Assembly: GCA_964404395.1 (NCBI GenBank)
Contig: CAYOKA010000105.1
Coordinates: 1-7,800, forward strand
Origin: JAAYBT01 sp964404395
GTDB taxonomy: Bacteria > Bacillota > Clostridia > Acetivibrionales > DTU013
DNA: 7,800 nucleotides
Reading direction: 5' to 3'
Below the pieces are notes generated by a model. It saw nothing but the letters and a program-made list of their open reading frames with translations, was not told the DNA's origin and ran no database searches. Both the position numbers and the translations under genes were made by a program. Below, piece after piece: positions 1-7,706 of this stretch. Numbering within the stretch: position 1 is the first letter of the stretch; the number at the start of each line of letters is the position of its first letter.

Positions 1-329
1 CCTGTTTCCATTTCAACATCAAGGGAAACAGCACCAAGTCCGGGAACAATATCTGATGAATGCTTAATATTATTCGCCATCTGTATATCACGAATATTTT
101 TCAGAAGCTGATTCGAGTTTAGCACCAATTTAGCGTTACGATAGCCTGACTCCTGTACTTCATCAAGCTCATCATATCGGATTTGTCCATAATACTGTCC
201 CTTTGCAACTCTCTTTCCAACATCATGACGATACTTATTCAATCCATTGTAAGGCTGTCCTGCAAATACCTTCACTACACTATCAACGGCTTCTGTCTGA
301 AAAGGCTGTATTTTAAATTTAAATTTCAT
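1..329 (-). CDS. res: Type III restriction endonuclease Res subunit, N-terminal fragment (runs off the left edge)
   Basis: This is the first 109 complete codons, plus two bases of codon 110, of a gene that continues beyond position 1. The product starts MKFKFKIQPFQTEAV, typical of the N-terminus of type III restriction Res subunits, with a Q-motif-like QPFQTEAV at residues 8-15. The visible part ends LDVEMETG (103-110). In this family that is the start of the Walker A motif (GTGKT), so the ATPase motifs and the C-terminal PD-(D/E)XK nuclease lie outside the window. Res supplies ATP-dependent translocation and cleavage and needs Mod for site recognition. The ATG directly follows the mod stop codon, and a perfect TAAGGAGG lies 9 nt upstream inside mod, so the two subunits are translationally coupled. 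Identity rests on this N-terminal block and its position after mod. Whether the rest of the gene is intact cannot be seen. Confidence 0.9.
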   Translation of the reverse strand, partial: MKFKFKIQPFQTEAVDSVVKVFAGQPYNGLNKYRHDVGKRVAKGQYYGQIRYDELDEVQESGYRNAKLVLNSNQLLKNIRDIQMANNIKHSSDIVPGLGAVSLDVEMET

Positions 330-2198
330 CTACAGTATCCTCCTTATCGTGCTTGGACTGTAGGTAGAAAACACTTGCTCGAAGTTGACCATAGCACTGT
401 CACTAAAGAAACTGCTATCACGAAATACGGTGTAATAAGGATGCTTTTTAGCAATTTCTGTTATCAGCTCAGTATTCACCTTGTCAAAACAGGCAATGAG
501 GTAATTGTCTTCTACATAGAAGGTCTTGCCCTCTTTCTTTATTTTTGCAGAAAGCGGAATATCAAATTCCAGCATAACTTGGAATAGTAAATCTTCTTCT
601 GTGCGGTCTGGCTTAATATTGTCTATGAAGCCATCGATATTATAGTTCATCTTCTCATATTCTTCAGGAGTGTAGTACACATCCTTCATATTACTGCTGT
701 CGAGTTTGAGAACGCGAAAGCCTATGTCTAGATTCTCAATACCTTCCTTGCCTTTGTTGTCTTCAATTATTCTTTTACCGGCACGACGGATACGCTCTTT
801 ACCAATTTCGCAGATGTTTTTAAAGCCCGCCTTTCCTGCCTCGCTATTTTCGTTAGTTTCCTCAGGTATTTGAACCATAATAAATTTACGTTTGCCCCCG
901 TCCTCAGCGTTCAATTGCATTACCGCATGGGCGGTTGTAGCAGAGCCAGAGAAAAAATCGAGTATAAGACTATCTGAATTTGCGTAAAGCTCCAATGTAC
1001 GCTTAACAAGTTTAACTGGCTTAGGGTAATCGAAATAGTCTTTGTAATCAAAAAGCTTCTTCAAATTCTGTGCTGCTTCTTGTGAATGTTCTACTTCTGC
1101 ATACTTCCAAATCGTCATTGGGGTTATCCCTTGCTTTACCTCAGTTAAGAACTTCTTGACACGTGGGGTGTTATCGCCATTCTCGCCAAACCATATACGA
1201 TTATCTTTTATCATTTCAGCATATTTGGACTTTGTATAAAGCCAACATCTACCACTTGTGGGCTTGATTTTACGCCCACTCGGCAAGGTAATTTCATAGC
1301 ATTTTTCAGTTATTACAGGTCCTACCGTCATGTCAGACGAAGTCCAAACCCCTCTCGGATCATTGTCAAGATTCTTGTAACTTTTATCAGTTGCTTCCCC
1401 ACGAGGTAGCCCGTTACATATAAGCATCCCAAGATTCTTTGCATAACAAAGGATATAATCATGGCTTTCAGAAAAATGTTTTTTCAAATTTACAGGTGCA
1501 AAAGCTCTTTCCCAAATTATTTGCGCAACGAAATTTGTATTGCTAAATATTTCATCACATATTTTACGAAGATTATGCACTTCATTGTCGTCAATACTAA
1601 TAAAAATCACTCCATCTTCCGCGAGTAAATCCCTAGCTACACACAGACGAGGATAGATCATATTTAACCAATCCGTATGAAATCTACCATTGCTATCTAA
1701 ATTAGGTGTAAGGCGGTTTCCCTGATCGTCGTACTGTCCATCACGGCTCAGAAATTCACCTGTTTCCTGAGCAAAATCATCTTCAAATATAAAATCTTTT
1801 CCTGTATTATAAGGTGGATCTATGTAAATCATTTTTACGCGGTTCAAATAAGTCTCCCGGAGTAATCTCAGCACATCAAGGTTGTCGCCCTCTATGTAAA
1901 GATTTTCTGTGGTATCAAAGTCCACGCTCTCCTCACGGCAAGGACGCAGTGCAGCCGCGATAGGCGCATTGGCTAGAAGCATCGACTTCTTTTTGTCCGG
2001 CCATGTAAACTGGTAACGTTCCTCTTTACCACTAACCACATGATTATTAATCTCCTGTGCCAATACATCAACATCAATAGCACGTACAACAGATCCATTC
2101 TCGTTTACAGATTCTGTAACTGCATTGGGAAACAACACTGCAAGGGCAGCAAAGTTATCGTCAGCAAGATTTGAGGTTTGCATTTTTAGCCTATCCAT
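330..2198 (-). CDS. mod: Type III restriction-modification DNA methyltransferase (Mod), N6-adenine
   Basis: This 622-aa protein, a normal length for the family, is a beta-class adenine methyltransferase. The catalytic DPPYNTG is at residues 127-133, and the AdoMet-binding motif DFFSGSATT follows at 414-422. Between them, roughly residues 225-400, lies the target recognition region that sets specificity in type III enzymes. The C-terminus carries the YTVFRDSSFFSD block (589-600), which I recognise from type III Mod proteins and which probably contacts Res. Mod methylates one adenine in a short asymmetric site, protecting host DNA and guiding Res. The ATG overlaps the upstream stop codon (ATGGATAG), and GGAGG lies 9 nt before it, which favours this start over Met6. 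The stop TAG abuts the res ATG. No frameshift or simple-sequence tract of the kind that makes some mod genes phase-variable is visible. The recognition sequence cannot be read from the protein. Confidence 0.96.
   Translation of the reverse strand: MDRLKMQTSNLADDNFAALAVLFPNAVTESVNENGSVVRAIDVDVLAQEINNHVVSGKEERYQFTWPDKKKSMLLANAPIAAALRPCREESVDFDTTENLYIEGDNLDVLRLLRETYLNRVKMIYIDPPYNTGKDFIFEDDFAQETGEFLSRDGQYDDQGNRLTPNLDSNGRFHTDWLNMIYPRLCVARDLLAEDGVIFISIDDNEVHNLRKICDEIFSNTNFVAQIIWERAFAPVNLKKHFSESHDYILCYAKNLGMLICNGLPRGEATDKSYKNLDNDPRGVWTSSDMTVGPVITEKCYEITLPSGRKIKPTSGRCWLYTKSKYAEMIKDNRIWFGENGDNTPRVKKFLTEVKQGITPMTIWKYAEVEHSQEAAQNLKKLFDYKDYFDYPKPVKLVKRTLELYANSDSLILDFFSGSATTAHAVMQLNAEDGGKRKFIMVQIPEETNENSEAGKAGFKNICEIGKERIRRAGKRIIEDNKGKEGIENLDIGFRVLKLDSSNMKDVYYTPEEYEKMNYNIDGFIDNIKPDRTEEDLLFQVMLEFDIPLSAKIKKEGKTFYVEDNYLIACFDKVNTELITEIAKKHPYYTVFRDSSFFSDSAMVNFEQVFSTYSPSTIRRIL
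339..346 (-). promoter_or_regulatory. Ribosome binding site of res, embedded in the 3' end of mod
   Basis: The minus strand reads TAAGGAGG, a full match to the 16S anti-Shine-Dalgarno, 9 nt before the res ATG and inside the last mod codons (Arg-Arg region). With the stop-start junction TAGATG it suggests strong, coupled translation of the restriction subunit. Confidence 0.85.
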
Positions 2199-2808
2199 TT
2201 AAGATTTCCTCCAGTTCAGTCCTTAATTTTTTTATTTCATTTACAAGGTTCCACTTGTGGCGCGGCTGTTTCTCTGCCTTCGCCTTATTTTCGAGTTCTG
2301 CAATCTGCTTCGTCAATTTTTCCTTAAGCTCGTTATTTATTATACCTTCATTGAGGTCTTTTCCGCTAGATATATCTATACCGGCTATTTCAGCTATAAT
2401 ATTGTCCCATGCGGAACTAAGATCAAGTCCATGTAAGTTAAGCTTCCACTTATCTAAATGCTTGCTTTCTGACATAAGAACCCTATCTGCACGATATACA
2501 GCAAGCCTCATCGTTTCCTCATATCTTAAGGCAAACAGCATGTGTTGGTCAATAAGCTTTGACAAAAGTGCAATATTCTTTTTATCGCATTCGTAAGATT
2601 TCAGTATCAAAAGTATAATATATATGGCAGAAAAATCATCACTAGCTGCTATGCTCACTGTCTGAGGCGAAATTTCGGCTATTATGACCATTCGGCTGAT
2701 TTGATCATCGAACAACTTACGGTCAGCCGACTTTAGTTTGAACTTATCAAACACAGCCTTCTTTGGAAGAGGTTTATTAATCTCGGTAGATTTAGGTAGA
2801 CCAAACAA
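2191..2808 (-). CDS. DUF4391 family protein
   Basis: This 205-aa protein begins MFGLPKSTEINKPLPKK, which I recognise as the conserved opening of the DUF4391 family. The family has no established biochemical activity that I know of, but it is found next to helicase and type III methylase genes. Residues 1-115 form a compact alpha/beta region with hydrophobic stretches (AIYIILLILK, 61-70; LFALRYEE, 91-98). Residues about 155-203 are Lys/Glu/Leu-rich and likely a coiled coil, suggesting protein-protein contact. No nuclease, ATPase or methylase motif is seen, and there is no signal peptide or clear membrane segment. The start codon is TTG (2808-2806), supported by GAGGTG 6 nt upstream and by the family N-terminus. 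The gene begins 15 nt after the helicase stop and overlaps mod by 8 nt, so it is made in step with both. An adaptor role between helicase and Mod/Res is inference only. Confidence 0.9.
   Translation of the reverse strand: MFGLPKSTEINKPLPKKAVFDKFKLKSADRKLFDDQISRMVIIAEISPQTVSIAASDDFSAIYIILLILKSYECDKKNIALLSKLIDQHMLFALRYEETMRLAVYRADRVLMSESKHLDKWKLNLHGLDLSSAWDNIIAEIAGIDISSGKDLNEGIINNELKEKLTKQIAELENKAKAEKQPRHKWNLVNEIKKLRTELEEILNG
2208..2212 (-). promoter_or_regulatory. Ribosome binding site of mod
   Basis: GGAGG on the minus strand lies 9 nt before the ATG at 2198, inside the last codons of the DUF4391 gene. It decides the mod start at Met1 rather than at Met6. Confidence 0.75.
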
Positions 2809-2814
2809 TTACCC

Positions 2815-2820
2815 CACCTC
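2815..2820 (-). promoter_or_regulatory. Ribosome binding site supporting the TTG start of the DUF4391 gene
   Basis: GAGGTG on the minus strand lies 6 nt before TTG at 2808 and within the 15-nt gap after the helicase stop codon. No in-frame ATG or GTG is available before it, because the frame closes at TAA immediately upstream of the TTG. Confidence 0.75.
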
Positions 2821-2823
2821 ACT

Positions 2824-5800
2824 TCACTTCACAACCAGAAAACATACCAATTCAAAATCGTCCAATCCATCGATCTTATTATCGGCAAATGACATTTGCT
2901 TGCCTGAAAGAAAACTGTCAATAGAATCGTTCTCATTTATATCAACTATTGAGTTTACCGCAAAATTTAGAAGTTCCGAGTAGTGTTGCATATTCTTCCC
3001 ATCCCTTGTCTCAGTATTAAACTCTATACAGAGATCACAATTAGGCTCTGATTCTCCTTTGCATAGCTTGCGAAAAACATCTAGCAGCTTCTTCGGTTGC
3101 AAGTGATCAATATGAATAACAGAGTTTTCTCCCGCATATACCATATAAAATGGGTGTAATTGGTTCTTGTCCTGTGGGTTTATATTTGCATTTCGATTTT
3201 TCAATACAAATATCGTGCCATCTGGTGTATCTTCATTCCCTTTTACGACAGCATGAAGACCAAAAGGAACTTTATCTAAATCGCCATGGCTTTTGACATA
3301 TTCGAGCAAATCTAGCCTAAACTCATTCAGTCCTAAATCCATAATAGACACACCACTTTGCATATCTTCAATATCCACGACTTCATTTTGCAAACGTTCA
3401 AGCTGTGCTTTGCGATATTCAAGATCTCCCTGCTCCTCCGGATCAATGGGGTTATCATCACCAGTGGAAGTCATAACTGATGCCTTCATACGAGTTTCCA
3501 CTCTCCCCTTAAGTTCAAGGTACTTGTCTAATCCAATGTTAGGCCAGAAGTTTACCAGCTGAATTGATTCATTTCGGCTGCCAATACGGTCAACTCGGCC
3601 AAATCGTTGAATAATGCGTACTGGGTTCCAATGTATATCATAGTTTATACAGTAATCGCAATCCTGTAAATTCTGACCTTCAGATATGCAGTCTGTTGCA
3701 ATAAGAATATCGATTTCATTATTGTCATTGGGCATTAGTAAAGCCTTGTCTTTTGACACCGGTGAAAAGAGTGTAAGTATAGTATTCATATCAGTGTGTG
3801 GCAGTTTTATAGTAGTTTTACCATCAGTAGTTCCTGTTATCATAGCCACATTTAGCCTTAGATTTTCCTTAATGAATGGTGCTACATGTGCATAAAGATA
3901 ATCTACTGTATCAGAGAATGCAGAAAAGATAAGTACTTTCTTATTACACTCATTAAATGGGTTATGAACCTTATCTGATATCAGCTTAAGGAGCGTCTGC
4001 AGCTTTGTATCATGTTTTGGCGTAATGTCCTGTATCATTGATGAAAGCAGCTCCAGAATCTCAGAATCCTCAAATAATCTTTCACGCCATGAAATATAAT
4101 CCATGTCGGCAAGGTTAATGTCCATTTTCTTGCCATTAGTCTCAAAGAAATCAGTATTTCTGTCATCGCCATCGAAATCACTTTCATAAATATCCTGTGT
4201 ATTTATTATTTTACTACTTCCACTTTCATAAGCGTCAATTGTAGCTATCGTCTCATCAATCAAACTCTTTACTCTGTCAATTGTGATTCCGAAGGAGTAA
4301 ACTGAACTCTCAAGTCGCTTTAGAAGATTTATACACATTAATCGGCGGATACCACTTTCACGACCTGCACGATCAATGTTCACGCTCGGGTCAATATACG
4401 CCGCTCTTCTACTATCTAGCAAAAACTCAGTGGGCACATATACCGATAGATTGAGTTTCATCAAAAGATCATAGATTTCATCATAGTCGATGGCTGTAGG
4501 TAAGTCTGTTAACTTTGGGCGCAAGGCTAGTGGTTTAAGCCTATCGGGGAATTTTCCTATAGCTGATATGTCGTAGTATTTTTCTATGTGTTTGCGCGAA
4601 CGAGCTATTGTAACACTGTCAAGCACAGTAAAAAAATCAAACTCCAAAGAACGCAGAAGATTTTCTGTCGTTCGTTCCTCAGGTTCTAGTTTACTCCATT
4701 TATTAAATGCAGTCTGGGCGTTGCGGAATATAACATCAATCGGCTTTGAGGTTTCCAATTTATCGTTAATCAGCCTCGGATTACCCTCATAAGCAAGCTC
4801 CAGCTGATGCCTTAGATCGGAAAAGCCGTTGTTCACCGGAGTTGCAGAAAGCATAAGCACTTTTGTCTTAATGCCTTCACGTATAACCTTATTTAACAGA
4901 GTAAGGTAGCGGTTCTCTCGTTTTGTGTCCCCACGACCTGAATAATCGCCGCCATTTCGGAAATTATGGCTTTCATCAATGACAACGAGATCATAATTAC
5001 TCCAGTTAAGTTTCGCTAAATTGATACTTCCGGAATAACCCCGCTCACGTGACAAATCAGTATGATACAGAACATCATATCTTAATCGGTCTTCAGCTAT
5101 GGGATTATTGAGATAATTTTCTTTGAACGTTAGCCAGTTGTCACCAAGTTTTTTAGGACACAGCACAAGCACATTGCGATTGCGAAGTTCATAATATTTG
5201 ATAATCGCAAGAGCAGTGAAGGTTTTACCTAAACCAACGCTGTCTGCTAGTATACAGCCATTGAATTTTTCGAGTTTATTAATAATTGCAAGAACAGCAT
5301 CCCTCTGAAAGTCATACAACATTCCCCAAATCTTTGTTTTCTTAAACCCTGTGGCTTCGTTAGGTAAAACATCCTCGCTGATGTCAGACAAAAATTCATT
5401 AAAAATGTTGTAAATAGCTATGTAGTATATAAACTCAGGGGAATTCTCGTTATAGGCTGCAGTTATGCCTTCGATTACTTGATCTGTCACATCTTGAAGT
5501 AGATTTTTGTCATTCCATATTTGATCGAACATCTTAACATACTCGTCCGCTAGAGGGGCTTCTATTCGAGTGATAAGGTTCATTATATTATTTCCACGCT
5601 CACAGCCTAAATCAGAGGTGGTAAATGAGTTTATTGGCGAATATGCTATTGATTCAGAAGGCTTAACAACGCTTATAAAATTCCCTATTGCTCCACTAGT
5701 CATATTGGAGCGGAAACAAACCTTCTTCCGAATCCATTCGGCACACTCACGAGCAATTGCTTTCTGATTGAGTTCATTACGAAGTTTTACTTCAAATTCT

Positions 5801-6054
5801 GTACCATATAGGGAACGTTCTCGTTTAAGCTGCGGAATATAAAACTCTCTCTTTTGCCTGGGTGCCTTTTCTTGCAGAAATGTTGGTGATGTAAAAACAA
5901 AGCGCAATTCGTCAATACCGTTCAGTTGTTTTTTTAGTGCTTCGTAAGCATACATAGAAAAACAAGCAGCAGTAATGGACAGTTTACCACCCTTCGATAT
6001 TGCTTCTGCCAAATCATCCTTTACAGTTTTGTTCACGTTATCAAAAAGTTGCAT
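2824..6054 (-). CDS. SNF2-type helicase with degenerate phospholipase-D-like N-terminus
   Basis: This 1076-aa superfamily 2 helicase/translocase is probably cytoplasmic and DNA-acting. Lobe 1 has Walker A DSVGLGKT (271-278), DESH (360-363) and SAT (403-405). Lobe 2 has motif V ATDCISEGQNLQ (786-797) and motif VI QRFGRVDRIG (816-825), a pattern typical of SNF2-like enzymes. Residues about 1-165 resemble the phospholipase-D-like region of related helicases (KLSITAACFSMYAYEAL, 24-40; NSFTTSDLGCERG, 142-154). However, the first histidine of the protein is residue 331, so no HxK catalytic motif exists. An acidic insert (about 620-655) separates the lobes. The C-terminus ends GLDDFELVCFLVVK. The ATG at 6054 is preceded by GGGGG at only 4 nt; no upstream ATG is in frame before a stop at 6096-6094. 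The 15-nt gap to the DUF4391 gene indicates one transcript. The specific substrate is unknown. Confidence 0.92.
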   Translation of the reverse strand: MQLFDNVNKTVKDDLAEAISKGGKLSITAACFSMYAYEALKKQLNGIDELRFVFTSPTFLQEKAPRQKREFYIPQLKRERSLYGTEFEVKLRNELNQKAIARECAEWIRKKVCFRSNMTSGAIGNFISVVKPSESIAYSPINSFTTSDLGCERGNNIMNLITRIEAPLADEYVKMFDQIWNDKNLLQDVTDQVIEGITAAYNENSPEFIYYIAIYNIFNEFLSDISEDVLPNEATGFKKTKIWGMLYDFQRDAVLAIINKLEKFNGCILADSVGLGKTFTALAIIKYYELRNRNVLVLCPKKLGDNWLTFKENYLNNPIAEDRLRYDVLYHTDLSRERGYSGSINLAKLNWSNYDLVVIDESHNFRNGGDYSGRGDTKRENRYLTLLNKVIREGIKTKVLMLSATPVNNGFSDLRHQLELAYEGNPRLINDKLETSKPIDVIFRNAQTAFNKWSKLEPEERTTENLLRSLEFDFFTVLDSVTIARSRKHIEKYYDISAIGKFPDRLKPLALRPKLTDLPTAIDYDEIYDLLMKLNLSVYVPTEFLLDSRRAAYIDPSVNIDRAGRESGIRRLMCINLLKRLESSVYSFGITIDRVKSLIDETIATIDAYESGSSKIINTQDIYESDFDGDDRNTDFFETNGKKMDINLADMDYISWRERLFEDSEILELLSSMIQDITPKHDTKLQTLLKLISDKVHNPFNECNKKVLIFSAFSDTVDYLYAHVAPFIKENLRLNVAMITGTTDGKTTIKLPHTDMNTILTLFSPVSKDKALLMPNDNNEIDILIATDCISEGQNLQDCDYCINYDIHWNPVRIIQRFGRVDRIGSRNESIQLVNFWPNIGLDKYLELKGRVETRMKASVMTSTGDDNPIDPEEQGDLEYRKAQLERLQNEVVDIEDMQSGVSIMDLGLNEFRLDLLEYVKSHGDLDKVPFGLHAVVKGNEDTPDGTIFVLKNRNANINPQDKNQLHPFYMVYAGENSVIHIDHLQPKKLLDVFRKLCKGESEPNCDLCIEFNTETRDGKNMQHYSELLNFAVNSIVDINENDSIDSFLSGKQMSFADNKIDGLDDFELVCFLVVK

Positions 6055-6058
6055 ATGT

Positions 6059-6063
6059 CCCCC
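6059..6063 (-). promoter_or_regulatory. Unusual G-run ribosome binding site of the helicase gene
   Basis: The minus strand reads GTGGGGGACATATG. The only purine-rich match is GGGGG, 4 nt from the ATG, which is closer and less canonical than the sites of mod and res. Helicase translation may therefore be weaker than that of the downstream genes. Confidence 0.45.
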
Positions 6064-6131
6064 ACTCGCAATATTTTGAAATTTATTTAATTTCTACTCT
6101 CTTACCACTATCCACCTATATGTACGTTTTT

Positions 6132-7562
6132 TCACTTTATAAATACAATTTGCCTATACTTTGACGCCAAAATATCTTCAAGTCCCGCAGTGCCTTTTTG
6201 AGGAAATTCTGATAAAGCTAAATTCAAATCATCGTCAGTAATTGGTATTATCAACCCTCTGTCATCCTCATAAGTATCGGAACATCGTTTAATAAAAGCA
6301 TCGTTTTCATCCAATGACCTACATGTGAGGATTCCAACCCGGCCTCTGCGATTGCTGAATCTACCGCTAAGTTGATCTAACTCTGGATTTGCTACTTCAC
6401 CTGTATAGTTCTTGCATTCTACAAAAATAAACGGGCAAGGTAGCATAGGATTTCTATTAGGTAGTGTAAAGAAAAATCCACCCTCTGCAGAATTGTTAAA
6501 GGTAATGTCAATGCGTTTTCTTCCACTGTGAATTTCCACTTCTTTTTTTGGTGAAGACAGATTCGGATAAAAAAGTAATTCCAGCATGCCAATAATCAAA
6601 TTGTGGTACTTAGGAGCGCTTGCAGTTCCAGTAGGAGTAGATGATAATTTATTTTTGAGATGTTTACAAATTGCATCTGCGTTGAGGTCGTCAAATACCG
6701 AACCTTCTACGGAGGTTATCTTCTTAGAAGTTTGCCGTTTGAAATCAGCAAAAACCTCTGGATGCTGTTCGGTAAACCTTGCAAGATATTCTTTATCAAT
6801 CGCACCTTCATGTTCCCCAATGCTCTTTTTGGTTACATACTCTTGACCATTCTTGTATTTCTTCACTAATGCAGTTTGCAACCTAAGATTTTCATTTTGC
6901 AGATAATTTAAAACAAAATGCTGTCGATATTCTGTTGGAGTATATTTGTCAGAAAATGAAACAATTCTTTTGGGTACAAGTAGTATCGGTCTCCCATCTA
7001 TCACAAGTCTTTGAGCAAACTGATTATCCCAAGACTTTGTTGTTGAATCCCAGTACATGCCAGACGGTACATTACTGATTAGCGGAATTCCATGTAAATC
7101 GCACTGTTCTATTGTATATTCAATTAAGTGGTTCTTGATTATATTTGCCGTCATATCAGATACTTTATCTTTGTCTACGTTCGGGACAAATATCCTAAAA
7201 TCCTCGATATCTTCCATAACACCAGATTGAATTGCACGACTTTGCAGGAGTTCTTTGAAAATTGCAACTGTATCTTCTGGTCCCATTCCCCGACCACGTG
7301 GTTTACCATGTGACATACCTAAGCAAATATCATTTGTTTCCCCCAAGTGAGAAAAAAGTTCTTCTGCCTGTCTGATACGATTTCCTCGTAAAAGTGCTAG
7401 CAAGAACTCGAAGTACGAGCGTATCGTACTATTGGCATTTATAGCAAAAGGAAATTCGCATTTTGAAATATAATACGGATCAAGAAACAAAGGTGTATCG
7501 ATATTAGGCTTAATATCAACAAAATCAAGTTCATATTGAGATTTACCCAAATTAAAAATCAT
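6132..7562 (-). CDS. Uncharacterised protein with C-terminal PD-(D/E)XK nuclease signature
   Basis: This protein has about 476 aa from the ATG at 7562; I do not recognise a named family. The C-terminal part carries a restriction-endonuclease-like pattern: MLELLFYPN (Glu328), GRKRIDITF (Asp352), FIFVECKNY (Glu382, Lys384), then PELDQLSGRF (Gln397), followed by a predicted strand RVGILTC. The order D-ExK-Q resembles the Mrr-like PD-(D/E)XK fold and suggests a metal-dependent DNase. The N-terminal 300 residues are distinct, with LDFVDIKPN (12-20) and a glycine-rich basic GKPRGRGMG (86-94). No transmembrane or signal segment is seen. The frame is open upstream to a TTG at 7658, but that codon lacks a Shine-Dalgarno. 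A GTG at 7574 preceded by AGGTG at 6 nt is the main alternative and would add 4 residues. The gene lies 77 nt upstream of the helicase with no convincing terminator, so cotranscription is likely. Confidence 0.8.
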   Translation of the reverse strand: MIFNLGKSQYELDFVDIKPNIDTPLFLDPYYISKCEFPFAINANSTIRSYFEFLLALLRGNRIRQAEELFSHLGETNDICLGMSHGKPRGRGMGPEDTVAIFKELLQSRAIQSGVMEDIEDFRIFVPNVDKDKVSDMTANIIKNHLIEYTIEQCDLHGIPLISNVPSGMYWDSTTKSWDNQFAQRLVIDGRPILLVPKRIVSFSDKYTPTEYRQHFVLNYLQNENLRLQTALVKKYKNGQEYVTKKSIGEHEGAIDKEYLARFTEQHPEVFADFKRQTSKKITSVEGSVFDDLNADAICKHLKNKLSSTPTGTASAPKYHNLIIGMLELLFYPNLSSPKKEVEIHSGRKRIDITFNNSAEGGFFFTLPNRNPMLPCPFIFVECKNYTGEVANPELDQLSGRFSNRRGRVGILTCRSLDENDAFIKRCSDTYEDDRGLIIPITDDDLNLALSEFPQKGTAGLEDILASKYRQIVFIK

Positions 7563-7570
7563 ACTAATTT

Positions 7571-7585
7571 TCACCAAATACACCT
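7571..7585 (-). promoter_or_regulatory. Ribosome binding region of the nuclease gene (two overlapping possibilities)
   Basis: The minus strand holds AGGTG (7585-7581), 6 nt before GTG at 7574, and GGTGA (7575-7571), 8 nt before ATG at 7562. Both are partial matches to the anti-Shine-Dalgarno. ATG is preferred because the product then begins MIFNLGKSQY, directly at the conserved-looking region. Confidence 0.5.
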
Positions 7586-7706
7586 GCCTAAATAAATCTT
7601 TCCTACTAATAACTACTTTGATGCCTGTATCCAAAATAGTAAATCTAGGTTTTTGCAAAACAATATTTTACATAAAGAATTGGACTCCACATCAATTATC
7701 TACTTT

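Noticed and set aside
183..587. Plus-strand open frame of 134 codons
   Set aside because: It lies antisense to the res start and the mod C-terminus, both with strong family signatures. The translated product looks like a reversed-strand artefact, with no domain.
2171..2596. Plus-strand open frame of 141 codons, Ser/Phe/Leu-rich
   Set aside because: It is antisense to the DUF4391 gene. The hydrophobic-serine composition is what the antisense of Lys/Glu/Asp-rich coding gives.
5929..5935. A-AAA-AAA heptamers in helicase codons (others at 6543-6549 and 2227-2233) as programmed frameshift or phase-variation sites
   Set aside because: They are Lys-Lys codons following a codon ending in A, common in AT-rich genes. 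No downstream stem-loop or alternative-frame product was seen.
6078..6094. Inverted repeat GAAATT-TATTT-AATTTC as a terminator between the first gene and the helicase
   Set aside because: The stem is only 6 bp, almost all A-T, and no run of T follows on the minus strand. It would not make an intrinsic terminator.
6142..6170. Possible internal promoter TTGGCG, 17 nt, TGTATT before the helicase
   Set aside because: Each hexamer matches only 4 of 6 consensus bases in AT-rich DNA. This is within chance expectation.
7563..7658. N-terminal extension of the nuclease gene from a TTG at 7658
   Set aside because: The frame is open, but the TTG has no Shine-Dalgarno and the added residues look unlike the conserved-looking start MIFNLGK. 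GTG 7574 and ATG 7562 both have better sites.
7645..7692. 15-codon leader peptide MWSPILYVKYCFAKT
   Set aside because: There is no ribosome binding site, no repeated regulatory codons, and no attenuator hairpin nearby.
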